Source: Micavibrio_A sp035759665 (GTDB lineage Bacteria > Pseudomonadota > Alphaproteobacteria > Micavibrionales > Micavibrionaceae). From it: a DNA stretch of 18,765 nt. The DNA lies in contig DASTUM010000098.1 of assembly GCA_035759665.1 (NCBI GenBank), forward strand, positions 1-18,765, read 5' to 3'. The position numbers and the translations under genes were made by a program. Below the pieces are notes generated by a model. That model saw only the letters and a list, made by a program, of their open reading frames with translations, was not told the origin of the DNA and searched no databases. Of the stretch, positions 1 through 7,591 are shown in pieces. Every line of letters starts with the position of its first letter. Position 1 is the first letter of the stretch.

Positions 1-483
1 CGCGCCGATCTCGACCCCCTCGCCAATGACGGCGTTCGCTTCGATCCAGCAGCCTTCGCCGATGACGGCGTTCGCCCTGACGACCGCGCCGGGTTCGATG
101 ACGGTGCCGCGGCCGATTTGAGCAGACGGCGCGACATGCGCGGCCGCAGAAATTTCGGCGGCGGGATAGTCCTCGGGATAAAAATACTGCGCGACGAGCG
201 CGTAGGATTTGTACGGGTTGGCCGAGACGATCAGCGCCATGCCTTCGGGCGCGAAGGAGGCGGCGGCTTCGGACACGATAGCCGCGGCGGCCTTCGAGAT
301 CATGAAGGCGTTCTTGTAGCGGATATTGTCGAGGAAGCTGATCTGACGCGCCCCGGCCTGATCGAGCGGCGCGACATCGTCGATCTTCAGCGCGCCGTCG
401 CCGATAACCCGCCCGCCCGCGATCTTCGCAAGATCGTCGAGCGTTTTGGCAGGCTGTTTTGTAAAGAAACGCGTATCGGCCAC
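1..483 (-). CDS. lpxD: UDP-3-O-acylglucosamine N-acyltransferase LpxD, N-terminal 161 residues (cut by window edge)
   Basis: LpxD adds the second hydroxyacyl chain, from acyl-ACP, to UDP-3-O-acyl-glucosamine in lipid A synthesis in the cytoplasm. The reading frame gives a typical alphaproteobacterial start (VADTRFFTKQPAKTLDDLA). An N-terminal uridine-binding domain follows, with FLDN and the stretch SANPYKSYA. From about residue 110 the left-handed beta-helix hexapeptide repeats begin (IGRGTVIEPGAVVRANAVIG). The start is a GTG at 483, because no ATG, GTG or TTG lies between it and the in-frame TAG that ends the upstream skp gene 15 bases away. The remaining hexapeptide repeats and catalytic region lie outside the window. 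The gene follows bamA and skp, the usual order, and fabZ and lpxA would be expected next. Family assignment is very secure; only the exact start is inferred. Confidence 0.93.
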   Translation of the reverse strand, partial: MADTRFFTKQPAKTLDDLAKIAGGRVIGDGALKIDDVAPLDQAGARQISFLDNIRYKNAFMISKAAAAIVSEAAASFAPEGMALIVSANPYKSYALVAQYFYPEDYPAAEISAAAHVAPSAQIGRGTVIEPGAVVRANAVIGEGCWIEANAVIGEGVEIGA

Positions 484-498
484 AACATTATCCGCCGT

Positions 499-1041
499 CT
501 ATTCGACTTTCAGCTGGATGTCGGTGACTTTGGCGTTGAGCGCCGTGAGAACGTCCGTCGTAATGTCGAGCGTCTTTTCGGCGATCAGCACGGAATCGCG
601 CGTCAGGACGATGTCGTAATTCTTGGCCTCGGCGACCTGCGTCGTGGCCTCGGCGACATTCTTGCGAAGCTGCGACATGGCGGCGGTCAGGCCTTCGTCG
701 AGAGAGTTGCGGCGTTTCTGGAACAGTTTGCGGGTTTCGAGGATTTTTTCCTCGTACGCCTTGCGTTTCTTGCCGAATTCTTCCGCGGAAAGAGTTTCGC
801 GCTCGCTCAGAAGCTCCGTTTCGGCTTTCTTCAGCTCGGCCTCCTTGGCGGAAAATTCCTTTTGAAAGGCTTCTTTCTTGGCCGAGATTTGTTTTTGCAG
901 GCTTTGCGCGGCCTTGGATTCCGCGATTATCTTCTCGACATCGACGATCGCGATGGTCGGCGCTTCGGCGGCAAAAGCCGGCGCGGCGGCAAACAGGCCG
1001 AACGCCAGAAACAGGACGGCGAGAAGGGTGTTGCGAGTCAT
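499..1041 (-). CDS. skp: Periplasmic OMP chaperone Skp/OmpH
   Basis: This is a 180-residue periplasmic chaperone of the Skp (OmpH) family, which holds unfolded outer-membrane proteins on their way to the BAM complex. A clear Sec signal peptide is visible, with a hydrophobic core around residues 6-20 and an AFA-A cleavage site near residue 24. The mature start, APTIAIVDVEKIIAESKAAQ, is the usual beta-strand plus first helix. Residues about 45-125 are a highly charged Lys/Glu-rich helical hairpin, the coiled-coil arms of the trimeric chaperone. The C-terminal part (YDIVLTRDSVLIAEKTLDIT) returns to the body domain. The length suits the family. The ATG at 1041 has a GGAG about six bases upstream. 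It sits 39 bases after bamA and 15 before lpxD, so co-transcription is likely. Sequence identity is low in this family, but location and architecture make the call secure. Confidence 0.93.
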   Translation of the reverse strand: MTRNTLLAVLFLAFGLFAAAPAFAAEAPTIAIVDVEKIIAESKAAQSLQKQISAKKEAFQKEFSAKEAELKKAETELLSERETLSAEEFGKKRKAYEEKILETRKLFQKRRNSLDEGLTAAMSQLRKNVAEATTQVAEAKNYDIVLTRDSVLIAEKTLDITTDVLTALNAKVTDIQLKVE

Positions 1042-1080
1042 ATGCTGCTCCTCAAATCAAACGGATTGTTTTCGCCAGCC

Positions 1081-3342
1081 TTAGAAACGTGTTCCGAAGC
1101 TGAAGCGGAAATTTTCTTCCTGGTCGAAATCTTCCTTCACAATCGGGAAAGCGAGATCGACGCGCAGCGGGCCCATCGGCGAGCGCCAGGAAAGTCCCAT
1201 ACCTGCCGAAGCGCGGAAGCTGTTTTCGTCGATGATTTCGGGGCCCGTTTCGTCGATATCCCACAGCGACCCGAAATCGGAGAACGCATGGCCGGCCACG
1301 CCCATCTCTTCGGGCAGTCCGATCGGGAAGGTCAGTTCGGCCGTACCGCGGTAGTAAACGTTACCGCCGAGTGCGTCGTCCGTGTCGCGGTCGCGCGGGC
1401 CGACACCGCCGCGTTCAAAGCCGCGGAAGTTGTTGCCGCCGAGCATGTAGCGTTCGTTGATACGCACGCCGTCATCGCCGAATCCATGGATCGCGCCGAC
1501 TTCGCCGAGCATGTTAAAGACGACTTTCTTCTCATAGACCGGGATAAAGTAGCTGCTGCCGATATCGCCGGAGATGAATTTCGCATCGCCGCCGAGGCCA
1601 GCGCCTTCGAGATCGAACCAGGAATACAGGCCTTCCGTCGGGAAGAGCGTGGAATCGCGATCGTCGTATGTCAGGCGTTGAGATACGGCGGAAGTAAAGC
1701 GTTTGCCTTCCTGATCCTGGATGAAGCGCGAGGCGTCGTCGTCGATATCCGTGATTTCGGTCTCGTCGAGGCGGTATTTCCAGCCCTGGCGCCATTTCTC
1801 GGAAAGCGGGTAGCCCATGCGGAGTGCGCCGCCGGTCTTGCGCATATCGAAGGACGATTCATCCTGCAGGTCGCGGGTGATGTGGAAAGCATCGACGCCT
1901 GCCGTCAGGTCGCGGTCGAGGAAATACGGCTCGGTGAACGAAGCGTCAAATTCCGTACGCTTGCCCGCGATCGTCGTGGCGAAGGTCAGATCCTGCCCTT
2001 TGCCGAGCAGGTTCCGTTCACGGATGCGCAGGTCGGCCAGGGGGCCGTCCTGGGTCGAGAAACCGGCACCGATGGAAAGTTCGCCCGTCGATTGTTCGAT
2101 AACGGCGACATCGATGACGGTTTTATCCGGCGCGCTGCCCGGCGTCGTCTTGACCTCGACTTTTTCAAAGTAGTTCAGGTCGCGCAGCCGTTGTTCGGAT
2201 TTCGCAAGCTTGGAGCGGCTGAAGGGGTCGCCTTCCACCAGCAGCATTTCGCGGCGGACCACCTTGTCGATGGTGCGGACGTTGCCGTGGATGTCGATGC
2301 GTTCCACGAACACGCGCGGCGATTCACCGATATGGAAGGTGATGTCGAGCGAGGATTCCGCGGAATTGCGCTTAATTTCGGGGTCGATATCGACGAAGGC
2401 GTATTGCAGGTCGCCCAGCGACGCTTCCATTTTGTCGGCGCTGGCATCGACGGCGTCGGCGTCATACCATTCGCCCGGCAGGAAGGTGATGTTTTCACGC
2501 AGCGGTGTAGCGTCGAGGCCGCGCAGGTCGCTGTCGATGGCGATGGAGTTCACTTTGTAGCGCTCACCCTCTTCCACCGTAAAGGTCAGGTAGAAGCCTT
2601 TTTTGTCTTCGGAGAGTTCGGCGGACGAAGAGGCGACGTGGAAGTCGGCGTAGCCGTTGCGCAGGTAGAAACGGCGCAGCAGTTCTTCGTCGAATTTCAC
2701 GCGGTCTTCGTCATAACGGTCGTCGCTGGAGAAGAAGCGATACCAGCGTTCTTCCTTGGTCGAGAGTTCGGCGCGCAGCGCGTCGTCGTCGAAGCGTTTG
2801 TTGCCGACGAATTTGATGGCCTTGATATAGGTCATGTCGCCTTCGGTGATTTCATAGACGAGGTTCACGCGGTTCTGGTCTAGCTCGATGATCTTCGGCT
2901 CGATGGTGACGGCGAAGCGGCCGCCACGCTGATAGAGCTGATAAATGCGGGAAACGTCGTTCTGCACCTTGGTCTTGGTGTAGACCTGACGCGGGCGCAG
3001 GGAGATTTCGGCCATCAGTTCGTCGTCGTCGATCTTGTCGTTCCCTTCGAACGCGATCTCATTGATGATCGGGTTTTCTACGACGTCGACGAGCAGGACG
3101 CCGCCCTGCTGTTTCATCTTCACGTCGGCGAACAGGCCGGTGGCGAACAGGTTCTTCAGCCCTTCGTTCATGACATCGTCGGTCAAAGGCTGGCCGGTTT
3201 GAATGTTGAGGTAGGTCAGGATGGTCGGCGCCTCGACGCGCTGCGCGCCGCTGACGCGGATTTCACGAAGCGTTTCCGCGGCCATGGCGGCGGTGCTGAG
3301 AACGCAAAGGAGAACTGTTACGTAAAATGACAAACGGAGCAT
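1081..3342 (-). CDS. bamA: Outer-membrane protein assembly factor BamA
   Basis: BamA is the essential Omp85 protein that folds beta-barrel proteins into the outer membrane. The 753-residue product has a signal peptide (residues 1-21, cut after AMA). Five POTRA domains follow over about residues 22-420; typical stretches are EIRVSGAQRVEAPTILTYL in the first and IDIHGNVRTIDKVVRREML in the last. The rest is a C-terminal 16-strand barrel. The conserved loop-6 motif appears as GGNNFRGFERGG near residue 640, and the barrel ends FRFSFGTRF, with the terminal Phe that acts as a beta-signal. The length is slightly below the roughly 800 residues of E. coli. A GGATAA lies about eight bases before the ATG at 3342. 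The 91-base gap to rseP is the longest spacer between rseP and lpxD, so an extra promoter there is possible. Confidence 0.97.
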   Translation of the reverse strand: MLRLSFYVTVLLCVLSTAAMAAETLREIRVSGAQRVEAPTILTYLNIQTGQPLTDDVMNEGLKNLFATGLFADVKMKQQGGVLLVDVVENPIINEIAFEGNDKIDDDELMAEISLRPRQVYTKTKVQNDVSRIYQLYQRGGRFAVTIEPKIIELDQNRVNLVYEITEGDMTYIKAIKFVGNKRFDDDALRAELSTKEERWYRFFSSDDRYDEDRVKFDEELLRRFYLRNGYADFHVASSSAELSEDKKGFYLTFTVEEGERYKVNSIAIDSDLRGLDATPLRENITFLPGEWYDADAVDASADKMEASLGDLQYAFVDIDPEIKRNSAESSLDITFHIGESPRVFVERIDIHGNVRTIDKVVRREMLLVEGDPFSRSKLAKSEQRLRDLNYFEKVEVKTTPGSAPDKTVIDVAVIEQSTGELSIGAGFSTQDGPLADLRIRERNLLGKGQDLTFATTIAGKRTEFDASFTEPYFLDRDLTAGVDAFHITRDLQDESSFDMRKTGGALRMGYPLSEKWRQGWKYRLDETEITDIDDDASRFIQDQEGKRFTSAVSQRLTYDDRDSTLFPTEGLYSWFDLEGAGLGGDAKFISGDIGSSYFIPVYEKKVVFNMLGEVGAIHGFGDDGVRINERYMLGGNNFRGFERGGVGPRDRDTDDALGGNVYYRGTAELTFPIGLPEEMGVAGHAFSDFGSLWDIDETGPEIIDENSFRASAGMGLSWRSPMGPLRVDLAFPIVKEDFDQEENFRFSFGTRF

Positions 3343-3372
3343 GTGAATCGTTATCCTGACGTGAAGCCGGTT

Positions 3373-3394
3373 TTCTACCCTGATTTTAGTAGAA
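3373..3394 (-). other. Inverted repeat in the bamA leader, possibly with a weak promoter
   Basis: Between rseP and bamA an exact 6-bp inverted repeat (TTCTAC / GTAGAA) with a 10-base loop is seen. On the minus strand a TTGTAA lies upstream of an AT-rich stretch containing TACTAA, with about 17 bases between them. This could be a sigma-70-like promoter for bamA, but the -10 match is poor. No run of T follows the hairpin, so it is not an intrinsic terminator. Such short repeats occur by chance, and I attach little weight to it. Confidence 0.2.
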
Positions 3395-3433
3395 TATTTT
3401 GGGGAGGGTTACAACCGATTCTTCGCCGCTAAA

Positions 3434-4822
3434 TCAAAGTATAAGCTGTAAAAGATCGCTTAGATTCGCAAAGACCATAATGCCGATCAGCAAGGTGAAG
3501 CCAACGCGGAACGCGTATTCCTGCCCTTTTTCGGGAATCGGCGAGCCTTTCGCCGCTTCAATGGCGTAAAAGACCAGGTGGCCGCCGTCGAGCACAGGAA
3601 TAGGGAAAAGGTTGATCAGGCCGAGGTTGATCGACAAAAGGGCGGTGAAGGTGATGATGGCGATCAGGCCGGCCTGCGCCATGTCCCCCGCCATCGCGCC
3701 GATGCGGATCAGGCCGCCGAGCTCCTTCGGGCTGCGGGTGCCGGTGACGATCTGGCCGAGCGCCTTGAGGGTGCCGATGGAGACTTCCTTGGTTTCCCGG
3801 ATCGCGTAGAAGACGGCGGAAGCCGCGCTGTGCTTGACGATGTCGCCGCCCACTTTTTCGGAAATGATCAACGCCGCCGGTTTTTCGTCCGTGCTCTCCG
3901 CGAGGTCGGCGTTCAGGTCCGCATACGGGTGCACGATCAGAACGCTGTCCTCTTCTTCGCCAACGCCTTTGAAGGTGACTTCGGCGTCTTTATCAAAGGT
4001 GGCTTTCAGGGCCTTGATGGTCTGCGCTTCGCCTTTGACCTTTTTGCCGTTGACGGCGACGACGTCCTTGAGGCTGAAACCGTTGGCGGAGCCGATGAGG
4101 CCCAGCATCCCGCGCGAATGTTCGAAGCCGAAACGGTCTTCGAGCGTTTCGCGCTTGGGCGTCGCGGTGAGTTCGATTTCACGCTCTCCACGCTGAACCG
4201 TGAACTGCATGGGGGAATCCAGCGCGATCATGACTTTCTGGCGGATGTCCTCGAAACGATAGACGGACGTGCCGTCGATGGCGATCACGCGGTCATGCGG
4301 CTGAAACCCCGCGGCGTCGGCGGCGGAGCCTTTGACGATGGCGGAGGCGGTGGGCGGCGTGACGGGCTGGCCGTAAAAGGCATAAAGGCCCGCCAGCAGC
4401 AGGATCGCGAAAAGGAAGTTGACGGCGGGGCCGGCGAACACGATCGCGGCGCGCGGGGCAACGGGCTTAGCAAAGAAGGCGACCTTACGTTCCTCTTCCG
4501 TCAGCGGGCGAGCGCGCAGGCCATCGCCCACGGTTTCCTTGTGCCCGGCGCTGGCGGGGTCGGTGTCGCCGAACATCTTGACGTAGCCGCCGAGCGGAAC
4601 GAGCGAGAATTTCCAGCGCGTGCCGTGCTTGTCGTTCCAGCCGAAAAGCTCTCTGCCGAAGCCGATGGAGAAGGTTTCGACCTTCACGCCGCACATCCTG
4701 GCGACAATGTAGTGGCCCCATTCATGGACGAACACCAGAACCGAGAGGACAACGAGGAACGTGCCGCCGTAAATCCACATATTGCTGAAGACGAGCTGGA
4801 TGAGATCGAAGATGGAATTCAT
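3434..4822 (-). CDS. rseP: Site-2 zinc metalloprotease RseP (M50 family)
   Basis: This inner-membrane intramembrane protease cuts membrane-anchored anti-sigma factors and leftover signal peptides. The 462-residue product has the zinc motif HEWGH at residues 33-37 in the first membrane helix. Membrane helices follow near residues 110-130, then a periplasmic PDZ region (ADAAGFQPHDRVIAIDG) and a more diverged second PDZ-like part (KDVVAVNGKKVKG). The C-terminal catalytic loop NLFPIPVLDGGHL supplies the third metal ligand, Asp near residue 412. The start was set at ATG 4822: it forms an ATGA overlap with the dxr stop and opens the normal N-terminus MNSIFDLIQLVF. A longer frame running upstream into dxr lacks family similarity there. 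The overlap suggests translational coupling within the lpxD-side operon. Confidence 0.96.
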   Translation of the reverse strand: MNSIFDLIQLVFSNMWIYGGTFLVVLSVLVFVHEWGHYIVARMCGVKVETFSIGFGRELFGWNDKHGTRWKFSLVPLGGYVKMFGDTDPASAGHKETVGDGLRARPLTEEERKVAFFAKPVAPRAAIVFAGPAVNFLFAILLLAGLYAFYGQPVTPPTASAIVKGSAADAAGFQPHDRVIAIDGTSVYRFEDIRQKVMIALDSPMQFTVQRGEREIELTATPKRETLEDRFGFEHSRGMLGLIGSANGFSLKDVVAVNGKKVKGEAQTIKALKATFDKDAEVTFKGVGEEEDSVLIVHPYADLNADLAESTDEKPAALIISEKVGGDIVKHSAASAVFYAIRETKEVSIGTLKALGQIVTGTRSPKELGGLIRIGAMAGDMAQAGLIAIITFTALLSINLGLINLFPIPVLDGGHLVFYAIEAAKGSPIPEKGQEYAFRVGFTLLIGIMVFANLSDLLQLIL

Positions 4823-5997
4823 GATGCTTTCCGGTTGGTTGGTTCTTTGTCCACTATACAGGTTTGCGCAGCGTGGCGCACCTTCGCATCGAAGGCAAGG
4901 ACGCTTTGCAGGTCGGAGATCGTTTCGGAGGGCTTTTCTTCTACCGCCCGGCGGACGATATCGAAAATATCCGTGAAACCTGTGTCGCCCGCAAGGAAGG
5001 CCGCCACCGCGACTTCGTTGGCCGCGTTGAAGGCGATGCAGGCGCCCTGCCCTTCCTTCAGGCAATCGTAGGCGAGCTTTATGGCGGGAAAACGGCGGTG
5101 GTCCGGCTCGGCAAAAGTGAGGTTTGAAAGTTTCGAAAAATCAAGGCGTTGCGCGGCACCGTTCAAGCGGCTCGGCCAGCCGAGCGCATAGGCGATAGGC
5201 ACGCGCATGTCGGATGCCCCCATCTGCGCCAGAACCGACCCATCGGCATATTCGACCATCGAATGGACGATGGATTGCGGGTGGAGCACGACGTCGATCT
5301 GTTCGGGCGGCAAGGCGAAGAGATGGTGCGCCTCGATCACCTCCAGCGCCTTGTTCATCATCGTGGCGCTGTCGACGGAGATTTTCGCGCCCATGCTCCA
5401 GTTCGGGTGGACGACGGCCTGCGCGGGAGTCGCGGCCTTCATCTGCTCCAGCGTCCATTCGCGGAACGGGCCGCCGGAGGCGGTGAGGATGATGCGCGTG
5501 ACCCGCTTGCGGTTGTTTTGTTCGAAGACCTGGAAGATCGCGTTGTGTTCGCTGTCCACCGGAAGAAGAGTCGCGCCGGATTTCGCGGCGGCGGCAAGCA
5601 CGATATTCCCCGCGGCGACCAGAGGTTCCTTGTTGGCGATGGCGATGTGATTGCCGTTGGCGATGGCGGCGAGGAGCGGTTCCAGCCCCGCCATGCCGAC
5701 GATGGCGGCCATCGTGCAGTCGGCGGGAATGGCGGCAGATTCAATGAGGGCGGCGCGTCCGGCGGAGACTTCGATGCCCGTTCCGGCGAGAGCGTCTTTC
5801 AGCTCTGCGTAAAGAGATTCATCGCCGATGACGGCGTGCTTTGCGTTGAAGGATTTCGCCTGCCCCGCCAGCGCGGCGACATTTTTCTGCGCGGTCAGGA
5901 CTTCGATCTTGAAAGCATCTTTGTTGGCGCGGACGACATCCAGCGTCGCGCTGCCGACCGAGCCGGTGGAACCGAGGATCGAGACGGAACGGGTCAT
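4819..5997 (-). CDS. dxr: 1-deoxy-D-xylulose 5-phosphate reductoisomerase (Dxr/IspC)
   Basis: This cytoplasmic enzyme makes 2-C-methyl-D-erythritol 4-phosphate from DXP with NADPH, the committed step of the MEP isoprenoid route that feeds uppS in this cluster. The 392-residue length is typical. The NADPH-binding loop GSTGSVG is at residues 9-15. The metal-binding acidic residues appear in PVDSEHNAIFQ (Asp148, Glu150), and a third is in MNKALEVIEAHH. The substrate loops ASGGPF (173-178) and SVDSATMMNK follow, and HPQSIVHSMVEYADGS contains the conserved catalytic-loop region. The ATG at 5997 overlaps the cdsA stop as ATGA, and the gene's own stop overlaps rseP in the same way. A longer upstream frame was rejected because it lies inside cdsA and has no family similarity. 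Confidence 0.98.
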   Translation of the reverse strand: MTRSVSILGSTGSVGSATLDVVRANKDAFKIEVLTAQKNVAALAGQAKSFNAKHAVIGDESLYAELKDALAGTGIEVSAGRAALIESAAIPADCTMAAIVGMAGLEPLLAAIANGNHIAIANKEPLVAAGNIVLAAAAKSGATLLPVDSEHNAIFQVFEQNNRKRVTRIILTASGGPFREWTLEQMKAATPAQAVVHPNWSMGAKISVDSATMMNKALEVIEAHHLFALPPEQIDVVLHPQSIVHSMVEYADGSVLAQMGASDMRVPIAYALGWPSRLNGAAQRLDFSKLSNLTFAEPDHRRFPAIKLAYDCLKEGQGACIAFNAANEVAVAAFLAGDTGFTDIFDIVRRAVEEKPSETISDLQSVLAFDAKVRHAAQTCIVDKEPTNRKAS

Positions 5998-6704
5998 AGC
6001 CCCAGCGCCTCGAAGGCAAGGAGAGATAGAACGAAGGCGACGGAGGCGAGCAGCAGCGCGTCTATACGGTCGAGAATGCCGCCATGGCCCGGAATGAGCT
6101 TGCCCGTATCCTTGACGCCGACTTTGCGTTTTTGCGCGGAGATCAGGAGATCGCCCGCCTGCCCCGACAGCGTGATGAGCACGCCGAGGAAAACCGCCAT
6201 CCATAGCGGCGGGAAAACAATGGCGACAGGCAGCGAGGTCGCTCCCTGAATCCACGGCGCGGCGAAATAGACGAAACCCGCGAAGACGAGCGAGCTGGCG
6301 ATCATGCCGCCGATCAGGCCGGCCCATGTTTTGTTGGGGCTGATCGAAGGGGCCATTTTGGGGCCGCCGATGGCCTTGCCGGAAAAATACGCGCCGATGT
6401 CGGACGCCCACACGGACAGCAGCAGCGCCAGCGCAAGCCCCGCGCCCTGCCCGTAACCCACCCGTACATGCACGATGGCGGCGAAGCAGACGAGGATATA
6501 GACGAAGCCGGAAATGAAATTCAGCGCGGGGCGTTTGGAAAGCCGCGCCATTTCAAGCCATTCATACGTGGCTATGCTGATGCACAGGCCGATCATGAAG
6601 GCGAAAGGCCAGCCACCGTATATAAGAGCGAACAGCGCGAGCGGCGCCAGAATAACGCCCGATACGACCCGAAGGTACAGACCTGAATGTTTGCTATCGG
6701 ACAT
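5994..6704 (-). CDS. cdsA: Phosphatidate cytidylyltransferase CdsA
   Basis: CdsA is an inner-membrane enzyme that makes CDP-diacylglycerol from phosphatidic acid and CTP, the precursor of all phospholipids. The 236-residue product is mostly hydrophobic, with about seven predicted membrane spans. Near its C-terminus it has the complete family signature: SAQKRKVGVKD from residue 189, then GKLIPGHGGILDRID, with the catalytic Asp residues and the PGHGG loop intact. It is shorter than the roughly 285-residue E. coli protein, lacking N-terminal spans, which is common in alphaproteobacteria. An AAAGG lies about seven bases before ATG 6704. It begins nine bases after uppS stops, and its stop overlaps the dxr start, so it is embedded in the operon. 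Confidence 0.97.
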   Translation of the reverse strand: MSDSKHSGLYLRVVSGVILAPLALFALIYGGWPFAFMIGLCISIATYEWLEMARLSKRPALNFISGFVYILVCFAAIVHVRVGYGQGAGLALALLLSVWASDIGAYFSGKAIGGPKMAPSISPNKTWAGLIGGMIASSLVFAGFVYFAAPWIQGATSLPVAIVFPPLWMAVFLGVLITLSGQAGDLLISAQKRKVGVKDTGKLIPGHGGILDRIDALLLASVAFVLSLLAFEALGL

Positions 6705-6713
6705 TGGCGGCCT

Positions 6714-7451
6714 TTAGTTGGAGGTCACGGCGCCGTAGCGACGGTCGCGCTTGCGGAAGTCGGCGATGGCGGCTTCGAGGTCGGCCTTGCCGAAATCAGG
6801 CCACAGGGTCGGCGTGAAGAAAAATTCAGTATAAGCGCATTGCCAGAGCAGGAAGTTGCTCACGCGCTGCTCCCCGCTGGTGCGGATCAGGATATCAGGA
6901 TCGGGGATTCCGTCCGTCATCAGTTCCTGCGGAAAAAATTCTTCCGCCGTTTCGAAGGACGGCACCAGCCCCTTCTTCGCCATCTGTTGAGCGTAGCGCG
7001 CGGCGGCTTCGAGGATTTCGTTGCGGCCGCCGTAGTTCAGCGCGATAGTGAGAAACAGCGCCGTGTTGTCTTTCGTCAGGCTTTCCGCATTCTGGATCAG
7101 CTCAACGATATCAGGCGATATTTCGCGGCGCGAGCCGATCACCTGCAGGCGTACATTGTTCCGGTGCAGATCGGCGGTTTCGGAGCGCAGGAACATACGC
7201 AGGAGGCGCATCAGCTCATTGATCTCATCCACCGGTCGCGACCAGTTCTCGGATGAAAAGCCGAACAGCGTGATGTATTTGACGCCCAGTTCGCCGGCGG
7301 CGCGCACGGTGCGCTTGCAAGCCTCGATCCCCTGATGGTGTCCCGCCGTGCGCGGCAAACCGCGCTTCTTAGCCCAGCGCCCGTTGCCGTCCATAATGAT
7401 CGCTATATGGTTTGGAGGCTGGAGATTGGAGGTTGGAGATTGGAATGTCAT
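6714..7451 (-). CDS. uppS: Undecaprenyl diphosphate synthase UppS (cis-prenyltransferase)
   Basis: UppS condenses isopentenyl diphosphate onto farnesyl diphosphate to give the C55 lipid carrier used for peptidoglycan and O-antigen. The catalytic motif IIMDGNGRWAK puts the Asp at residue 21 of the chosen start. Further family blocks are GLPRTAGHHQG, TLFGFSSENWSRP and DILIRTSGEQRVSNFLLWQ, followed by EFFFTPTLWPDF. I chose ATG 7451 (245 residues) because AAAGG stands seven bases upstream. An ATG at 7475 would add eight residues but has no ribosome-binding site and lies inside a preceding small ORF. The N-terminal tail TFQSPTSNLQPPN is unusual: it is encoded by a 7-bp tandem repeat and is not conserved in the family as far as I know. 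The stop of the small ORF is one base before the ATG, suggesting re-initiation or coupling. Confidence 0.96.
   Translation of the reverse strand: MTFQSPTSNLQPPNHIAIIMDGNGRWAKKRGLPRTAGHHQGIEACKRTVRAAGELGVKYITLFGFSSENWSRPVDEINELMRLLRMFLRSETADLHRNNVRLQVIGSRREISPDIVELIQNAESLTKDNTALFLTIALNYGGRNEILEAAARYAQQMAKKGLVPSFETAEEFFPQELMTDGIPDPDILIRTSGEQRVSNFLLWQCAYTEFFFTPTLWPDFGKADLEAAIADFRKRDRRYGAVTSN
7413..7447. repeat. Five-copy 7-bp tandem repeat (TGGAGRY) at the 5' end of uppS
   Basis: The plus strand reads TGGAGGC, TGGAGAT, TGGAGGT, TGGAGAT and TGGAATG in succession, five 7-base units with the last one degenerate. The array encodes residues about 2-13 of UppS, immediately before the conserved catalytic block. 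Degenerate heptamer arrays of this kind are known in other bacteria, for example the short tandemly repeated sequences of cyanobacteria. Because 7 is not a multiple of 3, gain or loss of one unit would shift the frame between the ATG and the catalytic domain. Confidence 0.85.
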
Positions 7452-7452
7452 T

Positions 7453-7566
7453 CTACGACCTTTCATGGAGAGCATTCAGCATTTCAAACGCTTTCTTCCA
7501 AGCATCCAGGTCTTCAAAACTGAACGCCGGCCTACGCAGAGTGATATCTTCTACATTTCCAATCAT
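7453..7566 (-). CDS. Small ORF (37 aa) resembling the N-terminus of four-helix-bundle / IVS-type proteins; possibly a remnant
   Basis: Between frr and uppS there is an ATG-to-TAG frame of 37 codons. Its middle reads FSFEDLDAWKKAFEML. The pattern F-E-D-L-x-x-W-x-x-A-x-x-L is characteristic of the first helix of the four-helix-bundle proteins encoded in 23S rRNA intervening sequences and elsewhere (full length about 115-130 residues). Only that first helix is present, so it may be a truncated remnant rather than a working gene. The start at 7566 is 25 bases after the frr stop with only a weak GGGA upstream. The TAG at 7453-7455 lies one base before the uppS ATG, and the uppS ribosome-binding site lies within its last codons, so it could act as a coupling leader. 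Family resemblance is from memory of the motif; function is unknown. Confidence 0.4.
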   Translation of the reverse strand: MIGNVEDITLRRPAFSFEDLDAWKKAFEMLNALHERS

Positions 7567-7591
7567 CTAATATCCCGTGTCTAACATCTAC

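Noticed and set aside
118..2883. A 921-codon open frame on the plus strand across lpxD, skp and bamA
   Set aside because: It lies antisense to three well-identified genes, has a repetitive Arg/Gly/Asp/Val/Phe composition typical of reverse-strand reading in GC-rich coding DNA, and shows no recognisable domain. It is a shadow frame.
3578..5071. A 497-codon plus-strand frame across rseP and dxr
   Set aside because: Antisense to two secure genes, no family motif, composition of a mirror frame.
4819..6704. ATGA overlaps of cdsA-dxr and dxr-rseP as possible special regulation
   Set aside because: Four-base stop/start overlaps are ordinary translational coupling in proteobacterial operons.
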